Assembly: GCA_036365455.1 (NCBI GenBank)
Contig: JAWQUS010000022.1
Coordinates: forward strand, 3,596,001 to 3,660,000
From: Macrosoma leucophasiata
Lineage: Eukaryota > Arthropoda > Insecta > Lepidoptera > Hedylidae
DNA length: 64,000 nucleotides
Direction: 5' to 3'
A program made the translations under genes and the position numbers. Below, one piece after another: positions 41,386-51,400 of the stretch (its first letter is position 1; every line of letters begins with the position of its first letter). The notes under the pieces are model-generated. The model searched no databases, was not told the origin of the DNA, and saw only the letters and a program-made list of their open reading frames with translations.

Positions 41386-41705
41386 ACTATGCCCGTGACT
41401 TCGCCCGCGTGAGAATTTATGATTGTTCAGTACTCTATCCGGACGAAGCCGTGGGCGCAGCTAGTATAAAAGTAGCCTCAGTTACTCCTTATTACATCAG
41501 CTATCTGCCAGGGAAAGTCCCGTCAAAATCGGTCCAGCCGTCCCCGAGATTAGCCCCGCCAAACAGACGGACAGACAAAAATTGTAAAAAATGTTGTTTT
41601 TGGTATACGTACCGTGTATACATACATATGCATTTAGGAAAAAGCGGTTATTTTTATATTACAAACAGACACTCGAATTTTATTTATTTGTAAGTACTCG
41701 TATAT
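41386..41705 (+). repeat. Dispersed lepidopteran repeat T (LINE-tail type)
   Basis: 'cccgtgacttcgcccgcgtg', 'gtcaaaatcggtccagccgt', 'acagacggacagacaaaaat', then an AT-rich end. Recognised as a common moth repeat layout; single copy in this window. Confidence 0.55.
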
Positions 41706-41789
41706 ATAGATAAACAGAACTAGCTTTTGCCCGCATCTTTGCATGCGTAAAGCTTAAATAACTTATATAATTGTCAGGTAGTCTATAAG

Positions 41790-41864
41790 GAGTAGGTACA
41801 TCGTAAACTTAACGATGTACCTACTCTGGCCGTAAAGGCTTTGCGACGTAAAGCCTTTACGGCC
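41790..41864. repeat. Twin perfect hairpins, 15-bp stems, 7-nt loops
   Basis: Stem 1 GAGTAGGTACATCGT (41790-41804) pairs with 41812-41826. Stem 2 GGCCGTAAAGGCTTT (41828-41842) pairs with 41850-41864. One base separates them. Confidence 0.92.
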
Positions 41865-42734
41865 GGATTTCATTTGCTCTGAGAACTGAGTTTAATCTAA
41901 CGCTTTTTAGCTTAACTGAGTTTAAAATTTGGGTCATGTTTCACGATCGTCGATGTTTCAATTTTCGTCGCGTGAAATCGGCCGTAAGTCTGTCATTCGC
42001 AGTATCAACCTCGTTTTCTTAAGAATATCGAGAAATTTCTTGATATTTCTTTATCTTTTGAGAATTTACATATTTTTTTTTTGTACCGTTGTTTCAAACA
42101 TCGAAATTATTCGCTTTTGCTAAAGACTTCAATTTCTCTTGTCCTTCCTTACCGCAAAGCAATAGCAACAATCCTGAACGTCGCTATTGCTATAGTAGTA
42201 GTAGGTGGTATGAAACCGGCATATCGTCACACAGCAATTATTTTTTTTTTTTTTAGATCCGGCTTTATGTAGGTGGCCTGTCTCGAGACGACACTAGTCT
42301 ACTTCACCGGGAAATCGGCGAGCGCAGAAGGCGCTCCAGCCTACACCGCAAGTGCGATATTTAACGTTAAGGACTTTTTGTAATTTGTTAAAGGAATAAT
42401 TCCCGCTTCTTTAGTACCAATAATAATTGAATCACCGCGAATACTGTCATTTGTCCGTTTATAGTTTAAACAACTTCGAACAATAAAAACAAGGTTTGTG
42501 GTTTGGTAATCTTAAGAATAACTTATAACAATGAAATAACCTGTCTATTTATATAATTGAATCATAAAAACTAGAATGTTGTTTCTACTGTTAAGTAGTG
42601 TAAAATGCATATTTGGTGTTATAATAAAATTAGAGACCGAGCGAAATATGATTTACAGCCGGAACCGAAACCGCAAAACGAACTTTCGGCCGTGGTGTCA
42701 GTTTCAGATGAAACCAAAAACGAAATTCACGTGG
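41865..42734. other. Unassigned intron DNA
   Basis: No supported gene or repeat in this 870-bp stretch. Confidence 0.4.
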
Positions 42735-43015
42735 CCTTTTTATGTATTGGAAGTGGCATACAAGCATGCAGTTCACATTGATGTTAAGTGATGACTGCAG
42801 CCTATAGACACCCACACAAAGACCACGGTCAAAATGCAGATGCGTTACCACTCCTGAGGCCTAACGTATTATGTCTCTGTGCCGAAAATTACAGGGCCGT
42901 ACATTACTACCTGACCGGAACACGATAGTGCTGAACACTACCATTTAGCGCCAAGTATATTAGGTAATGCGGTGCCTACGCCCGCGAGCTCCGTCACTGG
43001 AGTACCACCAGTAAA
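42735..43015 (-). repeat. A-repeat, full length
   Basis: T-run to 'ggagtaccaccagt' with small deletions near the 5' end. Confidence 0.86.
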
Positions 43016-43204
43016 GTACTAAGTTACAATCAGTTTTTCATAACACTGAAATCAGTACTGACCCACATTTGGGTACATTTACCCTACAGAAGTCTTATCG
43101 TGTTATCAATGAATGCGAGCAAATATACTTTGTATAGGTATAGTGTTTAGTTGTTTTGAGCGAATGCAAGTATAATTTATTCAGATTAATATTTCATCCG
43201 CCAT

Positions 43205-43830
43205 TAGTAAAAACTGGCCAAGTGCGTGTCGGATCACGCGTATTAAGGGATTCCGGTTCTCCTTAAGCAGGTACATTTTAAGGGTGCCGTAGTAAACAAG
43301 AAGCGCGCATGGCCCAGCGGCTGGTGTAGATCGTAAGCGATCTGCTCAGTTAAGCACTACGGGCGCGGTCGGGTAGTGTGATGGGTAACCGCTAGTGGCA
43401 AATTAAATGCGCGTTTCCGTGCTTCGGAGGGCACGTTAAGCCGTCGGTCCCGGTTGCTATCGATGGATAGCAGTCGTTAAACCTTGTCGGAGGCCTTATG
43501 GGTGGTTTGAAAACATCTGACAGTGGGTTGGCCACTAACCCACCCACCTCCACCAATCCGCATTGGAGCAGCGTGGTGGAGTAAGCTCCAGGCCTCCCCC
43601 CAAAAAGGGGAGACACTCGTGCCCAGCAGTGGGACGTATAATGGGTTGCCATTATTATAGTAAACAAGGAACCCTTATAGTTTCGCCATGTCCGTCTGTC
43701 TGTCTGTCCGTCTGTCCGTCCGTCCTCGGTTTAGCGCAAAAACTAATGGTACTAGAGGCTTGACATTTGGTACAAGTATACAACTTAATCACGACAACAA
43801 AGTGGTAGAATATAAACTTAAACCGTTTGT
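43205..43830 (+). repeat. D-repeat split by a 5S-derived SINE
   Basis: 43205-43300 and 43658-43830 are one D-repeat ('agtgcgtgtcgg...taaacaag|gaacccttatagtttcgcc', (GTCT)n). Confidence 0.8.
43301..43657 (+). repeat. 5S rRNA-derived SINE, full length, 11-bp TSD
   Basis: 357 bp from AAGCGCGCATGGCCCAGCGG to 'gggttgccattatta'. The core GGTTAAGCACTACGGGCGCG...GTGATGGGTAACCGC aligns with the internal-promoter part of 5S rRNA (GTTAAGCAACATCGGGCGCG...GATGGGGGACCGC). TAGTAAACAAG is duplicated at 43290-43300 and 43658-43668. This is a SINE3-type element by structure. The 3' part shares 'cccagcagtgggac' wording with lepidopteran LINE tails, which suggests the partner LINE. Confidence 0.88.
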
Positions 43831-43866
43831 TTACTTTGTTTATTGTGATATCAAGTAAATTGCTTT

Positions 43867-44155
43867 ACTGGTGGTAGAGCTCCAGTGACGGAGCTCGCGG
43901 GCGTAGGCACCACCGCATCACCTAATATACTTGCCGTTAAATAGTAGTGTTCAGCACTATCGTGTTCCGGTCAGGTGGTAATGTACGGCTCTGTAATTTC
44001 CGGCACAGAGGCATAACACCTAATGCCTCAGGAGTGGCAGCGCATTTACATTTTGACCTCTGGTCATTGTGTGGGTGTCTATAGGCTGCAGTCATCACTT
44101 AACATCAATGTGAACTGCACGCTTGTTTGCCACTTTTATAACAAAAAAAAAAAAA
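43867..44155 (+). repeat. A-repeat, full length
   Basis: Body plus a long A-run; same variants as 13980-14266. AATTGC before the start and after the A-run suggests a short TSD. Confidence 0.88.
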
Positions 44156-44557
44156 ATTGCGTAAAAGCGTAAATTATGTCGCTTAGTTTAGGAGGCAGTA
44201 GGTACTTAGGTAGTGTCTGTAGGTATTACTTGGTATTAGAAGCGGACTAGCGGACACTTCTGTCAGCGAATTCGATTCGCACATGGCTAATGTAAAACCT
44301 AATAAATCATGACGGCACCCTACACTGCGCGTGGCCCGAGACACACTTGACTTTAACAGTAGATACCTAAGTAATTGGACTACGATAAAATAGGTACAAG
44401 TCCACATTTTTCATTCAAGTTAAGCAAACAAACCTAGTTAGGTTTATTGTTTACTTTCTTGTGAATGGTGTAAGAACAGACATGATAACTAATAAAATAT
44501 TTGGTAAGAAATTATATTATGATAAGTTATTCATATGTCATCAGCATTATATGTATA
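44156..44557. other. Unassigned, with a D-repeat scrap
   Basis: 44317-44352 is 'cctacactgcgcgtggccc', part of a D-type repeat in reverse. The rest is unassigned. Confidence 0.4.
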
Positions 44558-44745
44558 AACTAGCTGTTGCCCGCGGCTTCGCCCGCGTGGATATCGTTTT
44601 ATAATCCAGAATTTTCTTTGCTATAAACCTCACGGAGCCCGAGACCGTTGCAACGAATGCAAAACCGTGGAAATCGGTTCGTGCGTGCTGGAGTTATAGC
44701 GTCAGGAAGGAAAACCCGACTTATTTTTATATAATAGAGAAGATA
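44558..44745 (+). repeat. N-repeat, uninterrupted
   Basis: 'agctgttgcccgcggcttcg' to 'aaggaaaacccgac', third copy of the unit at 20286 and 21366. Confidence 0.78.
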
Positions 44746-45189
44746 GGTAACATCAATTTGGGAATATGTTACATATTTTTATTCTTAGGAAAGGAAGGAG
44801 TTGTAGTCAATTTTAAAGTAAGAAGTAAGGTCGTGCCACTATGCTACATTCACAGATCACCTCCAATCTGTTATTTTTGCCGCCCCTATATTTTGATATC
44901 GTAGTTTACAATCATATCAATTAGGTATATTTTCTATCAATAACATTTCAACTTTATGTTTTATGCTTCATAATCCTGAAGTTGATGTATCTACCTAAGC
45001 AACTTTTTTTCTTTGGTTAGAATCATTGGTAACTACGATCTGAGCCTGGATAATTTTAACCGTAATTTTGTAAATAGAAATAAAAATATTATGAACTAAT
45101 TCTGCCGCCCCTTAAAGTTTGCCGCCCTAGGCTCCAGCCTACGCTTCCTGCTGGTAAATCCACCACTGTGTGGCACAGTACACAACACG
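44746..45189. other. Unassigned intron DNA
   Basis: AT-rich; nothing supported. Confidence 0.4.
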
Positions 45190-45224
45190 TAGTAGTACAG
45201 TACACTCACATACGGCATCTATGG

Positions 45225-45490
45225 GCACAGTACAATTATTAACAGTATGGAAACTGCGTACAAAACGTTGAAACGGCACACTCACACAAACATGCGCATC
45301 GACGAGGCCCTTAATGGTCTTATTACACGACACGGTATTCAGAGTCCGGCAGAAGGGGTGGGCGTGGCTTCACACCGGGTTGCCGCTTATTACACTATCC
45401 CGTCGACAGGGCTCTAACTCAGTCTGGCTGTCAGGTTTGCAGCATATCTGGATGAACGAAATGCTTCTGCATTGGAATCCTAACCTATAA
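45225..45490. repeat. Foldback arm, TTAA-MITE half and U-repeat end
   Basis: 45225-45305 is one arm of the 545-763 foldback. 45317-45420 is the left half of the TTAA MITE, preceded by TTAA (about 45310-45313). 45433-45490 matches one arm of the inverted pair at 62900 and 63609. Confidence 0.68.
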
Positions 45491-45597
45491 GGATAGATTA
45501 AAGTTGTGAAATAAATAAATATCTAAATAAAAATAAATAATACAGAAGAAAATAAAATAAGAGCACCATACGCCTCTTTCAAGCCGCCAAAACCTGT

Positions 45598-45887
45598 TTT
45601 TTTAATGTAGGTAATGGAAGTGACAAGCAAGCATGCAGTTCACATTGATGTTAAGTGATGACTGCAGCCTTTAGACACCCACACAAAGACCAAGGTCAAA
45701 ACACAGATGCGTTACCACTCCTTAGGTCTAAGGTGTTATGCCTCTGTGCCGGAAATTACAGGGCCGTACATTACCAACTGACCGGAACACGATAGTGCTG
45801 AACACTACCATTTAGCGGCAAGTATATTAGGTAATGCTGTGGTGCCTACGCCCGCGAGCTCCGTCACTGGAGCTCTACCACCAGTAG
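45598..45887 (-). repeat. A-repeat, full length
   Basis: T-run to 'ctctaccaccagta'. A K-retroposon scrap ('gagcaccatacgcctctttc') precedes it at 45550-45595. Confidence 0.86.
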
Positions 45888-46368
45888 AAATGCGTTGGTG
45901 GCATTGGTGGCGATAGTGACATTGGTGGCGATGCTAGCGTGAATGGTGGTGGCGTTGGTGTCGTTAGTGGCATTGGTGGCGTTTGTTGCGTTCGTGGCAT
46001 TGGTTTCGTTGGTGGCATTGGTGGCGTTGATGGCGTTTGAAGCGTTGGTGGCATTGGTGGAGTTAGTGGCGTTGATCGCTTTTGTGGCGTTGGCTGTATT
46101 GGTGGCGTTGGTGGCGATGGTGACATTGGTGGTGTTACTAGCGTGAGTGGTGGTGTCGTTAGTGGCATTGGTGGCATCTGAAGCGTTGGTGCCATTGGTG
46201 TCTTTGGCGGTATTGATGGCGTTGCTGGTGTTGGTGGTGGTGGTGGTGGTGGCGTTAGTGGCATAGGTGGCATTGATGGCGTTGGTGTCATTGGTGGTGG
46301 TTTTGGTGGCGTTGGTGGAGTTGGTGGCGCTCGTGGCGTTGGTAACATTGGTGAGTTTGGTGGCGTTA
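45888..46368 (+). repeat. Minisatellite, ~9-bp unit (GTTGGTGGC)n
   Basis: About 480 bp of imperfect GTTGGTGGC/ATTGGTGGC units with 3-bp periodicity. Open frames on both strands (proline/threonine-rich, and valine/alanine-rich) are products of the periodicity. It directly abuts the A-repeat start. Confidence 0.9.
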
Positions 46369-46835
46369 GTATAATATCGCGTAAAGAGAAGTATCTTATT
46401 AACGTAAACCAGATTTTATTAGCTATCCATAAGTGTTTTCGTGTGATCCAAAATTAACCAAAAGTTATATCCAAAAAATACTGCCTAAAGTCACTATTCC
46501 ACGCGAACGAAGTCGCGGGAACAGCTAGTATTATATAAAATTCGATCGTTACATGCCATATTTGCCCATTATATTCCTTGAGATACAATGGCAATGTCAT
46601 GAAGTCACGCTATTTTTAATGATAACATTTGCTTTGTTTATCGTATTAAAAAAATAATTCTGATGAAAAACAATCATCAGCTATATTTTTTTAAGGCTTA
46701 TATCGCTTACACTACAATAATATTATTTCAAAATTTCTGTAGGGTTGCCAACAAAAGTATTAAGTTGAAATTGGTGATATCTAAATTTAATATTATAAAA
46801 AGGTAATATTTTTTTGTTTGCTTTGAATAGAATAA
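46369..46835. other. Unassigned intron DNA
   Basis: 46480-46530 ('ccacgcgaacgaagtcgcgg') is a scrap of a common LINE-tail repeat in reverse; otherwise nothing. Confidence 0.4.
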
Positions 46836-47191
46836 CTACTGGACCGATTTTAAAAATTCTTTTACTATTCGAAAGCTACACTATCCACGGGTAACATAGG
46901 CTATATTTTATTTTGGTTAAAATAGGGTTCCGTAAGATATTTGGGTTTTTCAGACACAAGGTGTAAAAAATCAACCAGAAAAGTTACTTATTTTGCGTAC
47001 GCTGCCTAAACTATAAAAGATATCGTCACTATTCGAAAGCTACATTATCCACGGGTAACATAGGCTATATTTTATTTTGGAAAAAATAGGGTTCCGTAAG
47101 ATATTTGGGTTTTTCAGACACAAGGTGTAAAAAATCAACCAGAAAAGTTACTTATTTTGCGTACGCTGCCTAAACTATAAAAGATATTGAG
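46836..47191 (+). repeat. M-repeat with 164-bp tandem duplication
   Basis: Copies start at 46864 and 47028 ('actattcgaaagctaca') and are almost identical, far closer to each other than to the copy at 19720-20270. Confidence 0.88.
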
Positions 47192-47474
47192 GAAGACTTT
47201 AGGCTAAATCTATGTATAATCATCACGATAAGACGAATAGGAGAGGGTATTATTACAGTATTATAACATTGCACCGCGCGAAGCCGGGGCGGGACGCTAG
47301 TACTGTATAATTTATGGGTGATAATGACCTCCAGACCGAATTTTGGTCACGGCGGCCAATCACAACGGAGACTAGCCAACTGGGCTAGGCAATATTATAG
47401 TGCACAATTGTAGGCACAAACTCAGGTACACTCCCTCACTCTCGTAGACTGTCAGAGCGACTGAGATTTACACT

Positions 47475-47686
47475 TTTTTTATGTAATGGAAGTGGCAAAC
47501 AGGTATGCAGTTCACATTGATGTTATGTGATGACTATAGACACACTGCCCACGAAGACCAAGGTCAAAATGCAGATGCGTTACCACTCCTGAGGCCTAAG
47601 GTGTTATGCCTCTATGCCGGAAATTACAGGGCCGTACATTACCACCTGACCGGAACACGATAGTGCTGAACACTACTATTTATCAC
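47475..47686 (-). repeat. A-repeat, 5' end missing
   Basis: T-run to 'gtgctgaacactac'. Confidence 0.83.
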
Positions 47687-47874
47687 CTAGGTTGTTGGTC
47701 TGTGTTTATCTGTTGGTCTGTGTTTGTCACCATTACTATTCTTTTTGATAGGGCCAAAAGGAGACATGTCATGATAACTGTCTACAGAGTATTAAATAGA
47801 TAACCATACACAAAGTATACAATAGATAACTGTATAAAAAGTATGCAATGGGCAACTATGTATAAAACAATGTA

Positions 47875-48126
47875 CAGTGCTCAACAATAAATATTGCACA
47901 TCGAGCCTAGGAAGGAGACTTCGGCTTATTTCGGGTTCGTAGAGCGTTATCTCTTTCGCACCGTACCTATTTGACGTTTGTCGACCATTTTGATCAAGTT
48001 TTGACCAATAACGGACTATCAATGCTTACGTAGGCAGTGTGCAACAGAGATAACGCTCTACGAAGTCGAAACGAGCCGATCATCTCTTTCGTAGGCTCGA
48101 TGTGCGATATTAACTGTTGAGTACTG
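47875..48126. mobile_element. TA-target MITE (F family), 252 bp, complete
   Basis: CAGTGCTCAACAATAAATAT...GAGCC TIR with its reverse at the right; TA at 47873-47874 and 48127-48128. Confidence 0.86.
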
Positions 48127-48128
48127 TA

Positions 48129-48436
48129 CCTACTCCTATAAAACATACAATATTTAGGTGAATACAATAACAATACTATGCTTTGCCATTCTCTATACAG
48201 GACCTAAGCTATTTTGACTCTATGTCTAGAAGTCGAAACGGTATACTGAACACTCTTTCCACAGAATCAGAGAAATTTGAAGCATACTAAACAATTTTTT
48301 AAACCAACTTTTAACCGTCCCAAAACTTTATGCTTTTTATGATCTTGGTCTACCACATGTCTAAGTCAATTTCAGCGTCGAAGCTAAGACTTAGCTGAAC
48401 TCAACAACGCTGAGCATGCGGGATCCATTGTCATCC
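48129..48436. other. Unassigned intron DNA
   Basis: No feature supported. Confidence 0.4.
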
Positions 48437-48493
48437 TACAAAATCATAGAGCAACACGGGCCACCGGCCGCCGCGGCGGATTGGAGAGGAGTA

Positions 48494-48730
48494 TAGGTCG
48501 CGCCAGGTAAAAAGAACGCTGGCGGTCAAGCTGCGCAGTAGACGATTTATCGATCTATTTGGTAGTATGAGGTGCGGCGTTTTCAATCTGCCTACCAATA
48601 CACGAAACCGCAAGCGAAAGCTAGATCAAAAATAAACCAATAGGGCTAGTACTTTCGTGCGCGAGTGTACCGATGCGCGAACACATCCCTTCTACTTTCT
48701 TCCAGCGTTCTTTTTACGTGGCGCGACCTA
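48494..48730. mobile_element. TA-target MITE (I family) nested in H
   Basis: 237 bp; TIR TAGGTCGCGCCAGGTAAAAA, reversed right end TAGGTCGCGCCACGTAAAAA; TA on both sides (48492-48493, 48731-48732). Confidence 0.88.
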
Positions 48731-48792
48731 TAGCCATAGCGTTTATTACCGATGCCAAACAGTCTGTCATTTTTACGGGGGAACTACGTGTG

Positions 48793-49040
48793 ATTTTATT
48801 TTATTTTATTGACACACCAACAGCATAGTACATCAAATTGTTACAAAATATAAAACAGAAGCATTGGTCTGATGCATATACCTATTAAAGGTGTGTACAG
48901 CTTTCCAATTAATGCAAGTGCAACACGAAGATTAGACAAATTAGAATCTAGATAAAATGTACATTTAAAATAAGAAAATCAAACTTATTTTAATTTTAAC
49001 CTAAGATTAATTACAATTGCCCACAGCTATACAGCTATGT
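48793..49040 (-). mobile_element. LINE 3' tail nested in H
   Basis: Minus-strand end '(AATAAA)n' after 'gctgttggtgtgtc'. TGTGAT appears at both junctions (before 48793 and near 49037-49042). No coding part remains. Confidence 0.62.
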
Positions 49041-49351
49041 GATACACACACACTACAAAAATCGTCTTTTACTACGAAACTCACACCTTGACTTTAACAA
49101 AGTACACAAACAATTTCACGCACACGTTTAAACATCTGGGCGACAGGCATAGGAACACTTGTACTTGTACTTTGACAGAGGGCAAAGCCTGCATATGGCT
49201 ACTCCCCTCCGGTCCGCCGCGGCCGGTGGCTCGTGTTGTTCTATGTACAAAATTGACCGCCCAATCTCTTCAACTTTAATACATTCAGGTCTACATTCTT
49301 CGACGTCGTAAATAACAACAAAATCAGTAAATTATATCAAAAATTACTTAC

Positions 49352-49760
49352 AATCTTCCAGATGTAGAACCCGAACTCAATGACCGTCTCTTCCATTTCT
49401 TCTTAACTGGTTTCTCACAAAAACTCTTATACACCGGCCCTACGAACTTGTTCACTGTAAGATCTATACTAATAATACTTGTAGAGTTGGATCCCATGTC
49501 GTCATCGGCATTTCTATCGATATTTACTAGAGCATTTATATTTCCAATGTGTTCTGCTATTAAATCGCCGACATATGCTAAATTCTCATACGTTTTACAT
49601 TTAAAATCATCGGTTTCTATATTATTTACGTCATGTAACGTTATTTCAGTCTTGGAATCATTATGGGCTACAACATGAGCATTTGTGTTTTTTAAATCTT
49701 CTATTTCTTCATCATTTTTATAGGAATTATCGCTATTAACAACAACATCCATTTGAAACC
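49352..49760 (-). CDS. Candidate P protein exon 2
   Basis: 409 bp with a good acceptor ('tttcttacag') and donor (GTAAGT). The frame reads FQMDVVVNSDNSYKNDEEIE, then an acidic, Asn-rich region, DLTVNKFVGPVYKSFCEKP, and VKKKWKRRSLSSGSTSGR plus two bases. It is polar and low in hydrophobic segments, as a cytoplasmic N-terminal region would be. It takes two bases from exon 1 (G|GG) and leaves in phase 2. Whether it belongs to the P gene or a separate gene is not settled by the sequence. Confidence 0.65.
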
Positions 49761-50190
49761 CTGTAAGAAAATATTTAATTATATCTTTAAAGACATTTCT
49801 TGGTTTTAATTTGTCATGAAACTATGAATTTAATTCCTTTTATTACTGATTCTTTTAAAGCTGAGTTTAAATTGTTAGTTTCTCATCCATCTTATCTGAA
49901 ATCATTTCTGGCGATGGATATCTTTTTATTTTCTGTTACTTAAAGGATAAACCATTACAAACGGTTAATTCCTTTGAGTACTTTCAAAATTTTGATGTAA
50001 GTATATAGTTATTTTTCTATTTCTTGCGTAACTGGAAGAAAATTTTCTTTTTTTTCTTTTGTCTTACTACTTTGTATTTTACTTGGTGTACAATAAGGAG
50101 AAATTTTGTTGTTATTACGTTGATAGTGACGTATGAGAATTATTTTATTTAACATTTCGAAATGTGAATTTAATAAATGCAAGTATTTAC
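49761..50190. other. Intron 1 of the candidate gene
   Basis: AT-rich; contains no recognised element. Confidence 0.5.
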
Positions 50191-50254
50191 CTTCATGTAG
50201 GTTTTTGTTTTCATTTAATTGAAGCCCTTTATTATCGTAGCCTTTTACCTCCAT
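50191..50254 (-). CDS. Candidate first coding exon
   Basis: ATG at 50254 opens MEVKGYDNKGLQLNENKNLHE and one base of a Gly codon, then donor GTAAAT. The phase fits exon 2 exactly. An in-frame TAA lies 6 bp upstream and an acceptor-like 'gctttcag' ends at 50265, so the 5' UTR is probably split by an intron. The peptide is not recognisable by itself. Confidence 0.6.
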
Positions 50255-50289
50255 TTTTTATAGACTGAAAGCAAAAATTAAGAGTCTGC

Positions 50290-50340
50290 AAACTTCGATC
50301 GATGTGGACTGTATGCCTGTTTGCCATTTCATGACGTAAA
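50290..50340 (+). repeat. A-repeat 3' scrap
   Basis: 'cgatgtggactgtatgcctg' and 'ttgccatttc' followed by a short A-rich stretch. Confidence 0.5.
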
Positions 50341-50880
50341 AGAAGATAAGTGCAATCTACCCTTTTTTATAATGCAACTCACCGAAAAATTTAAAGTGTA
50401 ATTTATAAGCCGAATTATTCAACTATCTATGGATGAATGTTCTTTCTATGAACAAATTACGTGTTTATCTAAAGTAGCTAGGTGAAAATGAAACCGAAAC
50501 TGAACCCTGAATTACTCATTTTCTTGAGCAATAAAAACTCAAGTCCTAAATCAACCAGTAGACTAGGTACATGATTTTAATTGAAATACCAAGGTAAGTC
50601 AGTACCTAGGAGAAATTTGAAATGTATTAAGTACCTAACTATTTGTTTTTCTAGGAAGAAGTAAGTAACCATTTGAAGTGGCGTGCATAACATAAAATGG
50701 TGCGCATTACATTCATTCCTCAAAGTGCCCACGAAATTCTTACAATTCTACATTCGGGACATCTGTATACCACATGATCAAAACTATATAATCTTAACAT
50801 TTACAACCCCAATAACCCTTACCGTCATGAAATACAAAGATACATTTAAATAAACGCGATCTCCCATTCAAAATTCTGGT
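50341..50880. other. Sequence upstream of the first coding exon, unassigned
   Basis: No repeat recognised. If the gene model is right, this is 5' intron or promoter-proximal DNA. No clear TATA box or CpG-rich stretch stands out. Confidence 0.4.
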
Positions 50881-50882
50881 AA

Positions 50883-51105
50883 ACACGGCACGGTATTCAG
50901 GGTACGATAGCAAGGGTCAGTAGTGTAATAACATTTAGGGAGTTAGGGCCCTTATTAGGATGACCGGATCGGCCCGTGTATTTGTACTGTGATTGAGTTA
51001 GGGCGCTGTCGATCGGATAGTGTAATAAGCGGTAACCCGGCGCGAGGACACGCCCACCCTTTCTGCCGGACCCTGAATACCGTATCGTGTAATAGCCTTT
51101 TATGT
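50883..51105. mobile_element. TTAA-target MITE, ~223 bp
   Basis: 'cacggcacggtattcaggg' to 'ataccgtatcgtgtaatagcc'; the right flank is TTAT rather than TTAA. Confidence 0.75.
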
Positions 51106-51287
51106 ATGTTTTGAAAAATTTTAACAGATTACCCTAAGGGCGCGATCCTGTAAAGACAGCACAGATTTAGATACTCAAAAATAATTATCTGACGTGCTTA
51201 AGTAAACCCAAATATCCCCTCTCAGGCCCCCTACTATTGCAGAGGCTCTACCTATTTGCTTAAGGGAATTCAGACACACCAACAGCA

Positions 51288-51400
51288 ATTCTTGGTCTCC
51301 CTGGGCCTCTGCAAGTTCTGCAACCAATTACCAACCAACTCCAAACATTCCCATTGTACATCTGTTCTGTTATTCGCTCATTTGACATTCTACATTCCCG
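51288..51400 (-). mobile_element. RTE-like LINE fragment
   Basis: Reverse of the 'GCRGPGRPRL' coding region ('cttggtctccctgggcctct...tcgctcatttgacattct'), with an internal duplication. Confidence 0.6.

Larger units (their letters stand above)
48445..49245. mobile_element. hAT-type MITE (H family) carrying two nested insertions
   Basis: Ends CATAGAGCAACACGGGCCAC and GTTGTTCTATG; TSD TACAAAAT (48437-48444, 49246-49253). Interrupted by an I-family MITE (48494-48730) and a LINE tail (about 48793-49040). Confidence 0.9.
952..50264 (-). other. OCA2/P protein-like gene, span of exons seen here
   Basis: Nine candidate coding exons on the minus strand can be joined with consistent phases: 50254-50191, 49760-49352, 28841 (or 28770)-28640, 8672-8504, 6555-6513, 6317-6182, 5595-5405, 4734-4477 and 1155-952. 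The last six are well supported by GT/AG sites, phase continuity and P protein similarity of the joined product. The first three are supported by phase and coding appearance only. The antiporter core beyond the third or fourth helix must lie left of the window. Two introns of about 20 kb hold most of the window's transposons. P proteins (known for the family) are multi-pass transporters of the ArsB/NhaD superfamily that control the pH of melanosomes or pigment granules. An acceptor-like site just upstream of the first ATG (AG at 50265-50266) suggests a non-coding 5' exon further right. Confidence 0.7.

Noticed and set aside
43301..43420. 5S rRNA gene or pseudogene array
   Set aside because: Only the internal-promoter region resembles 5S; the ends do not match, and the unit continues as a 357-bp retroposon with a TSD.
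45875..46348. Long proline/threonine-rich open frame on the minus strand (and Val/Ala-rich frame on plus)
   Set aside because: Both come from the 3-bp periodicity of the 9-bp minisatellite; no start context, splice sites or unique sequence.
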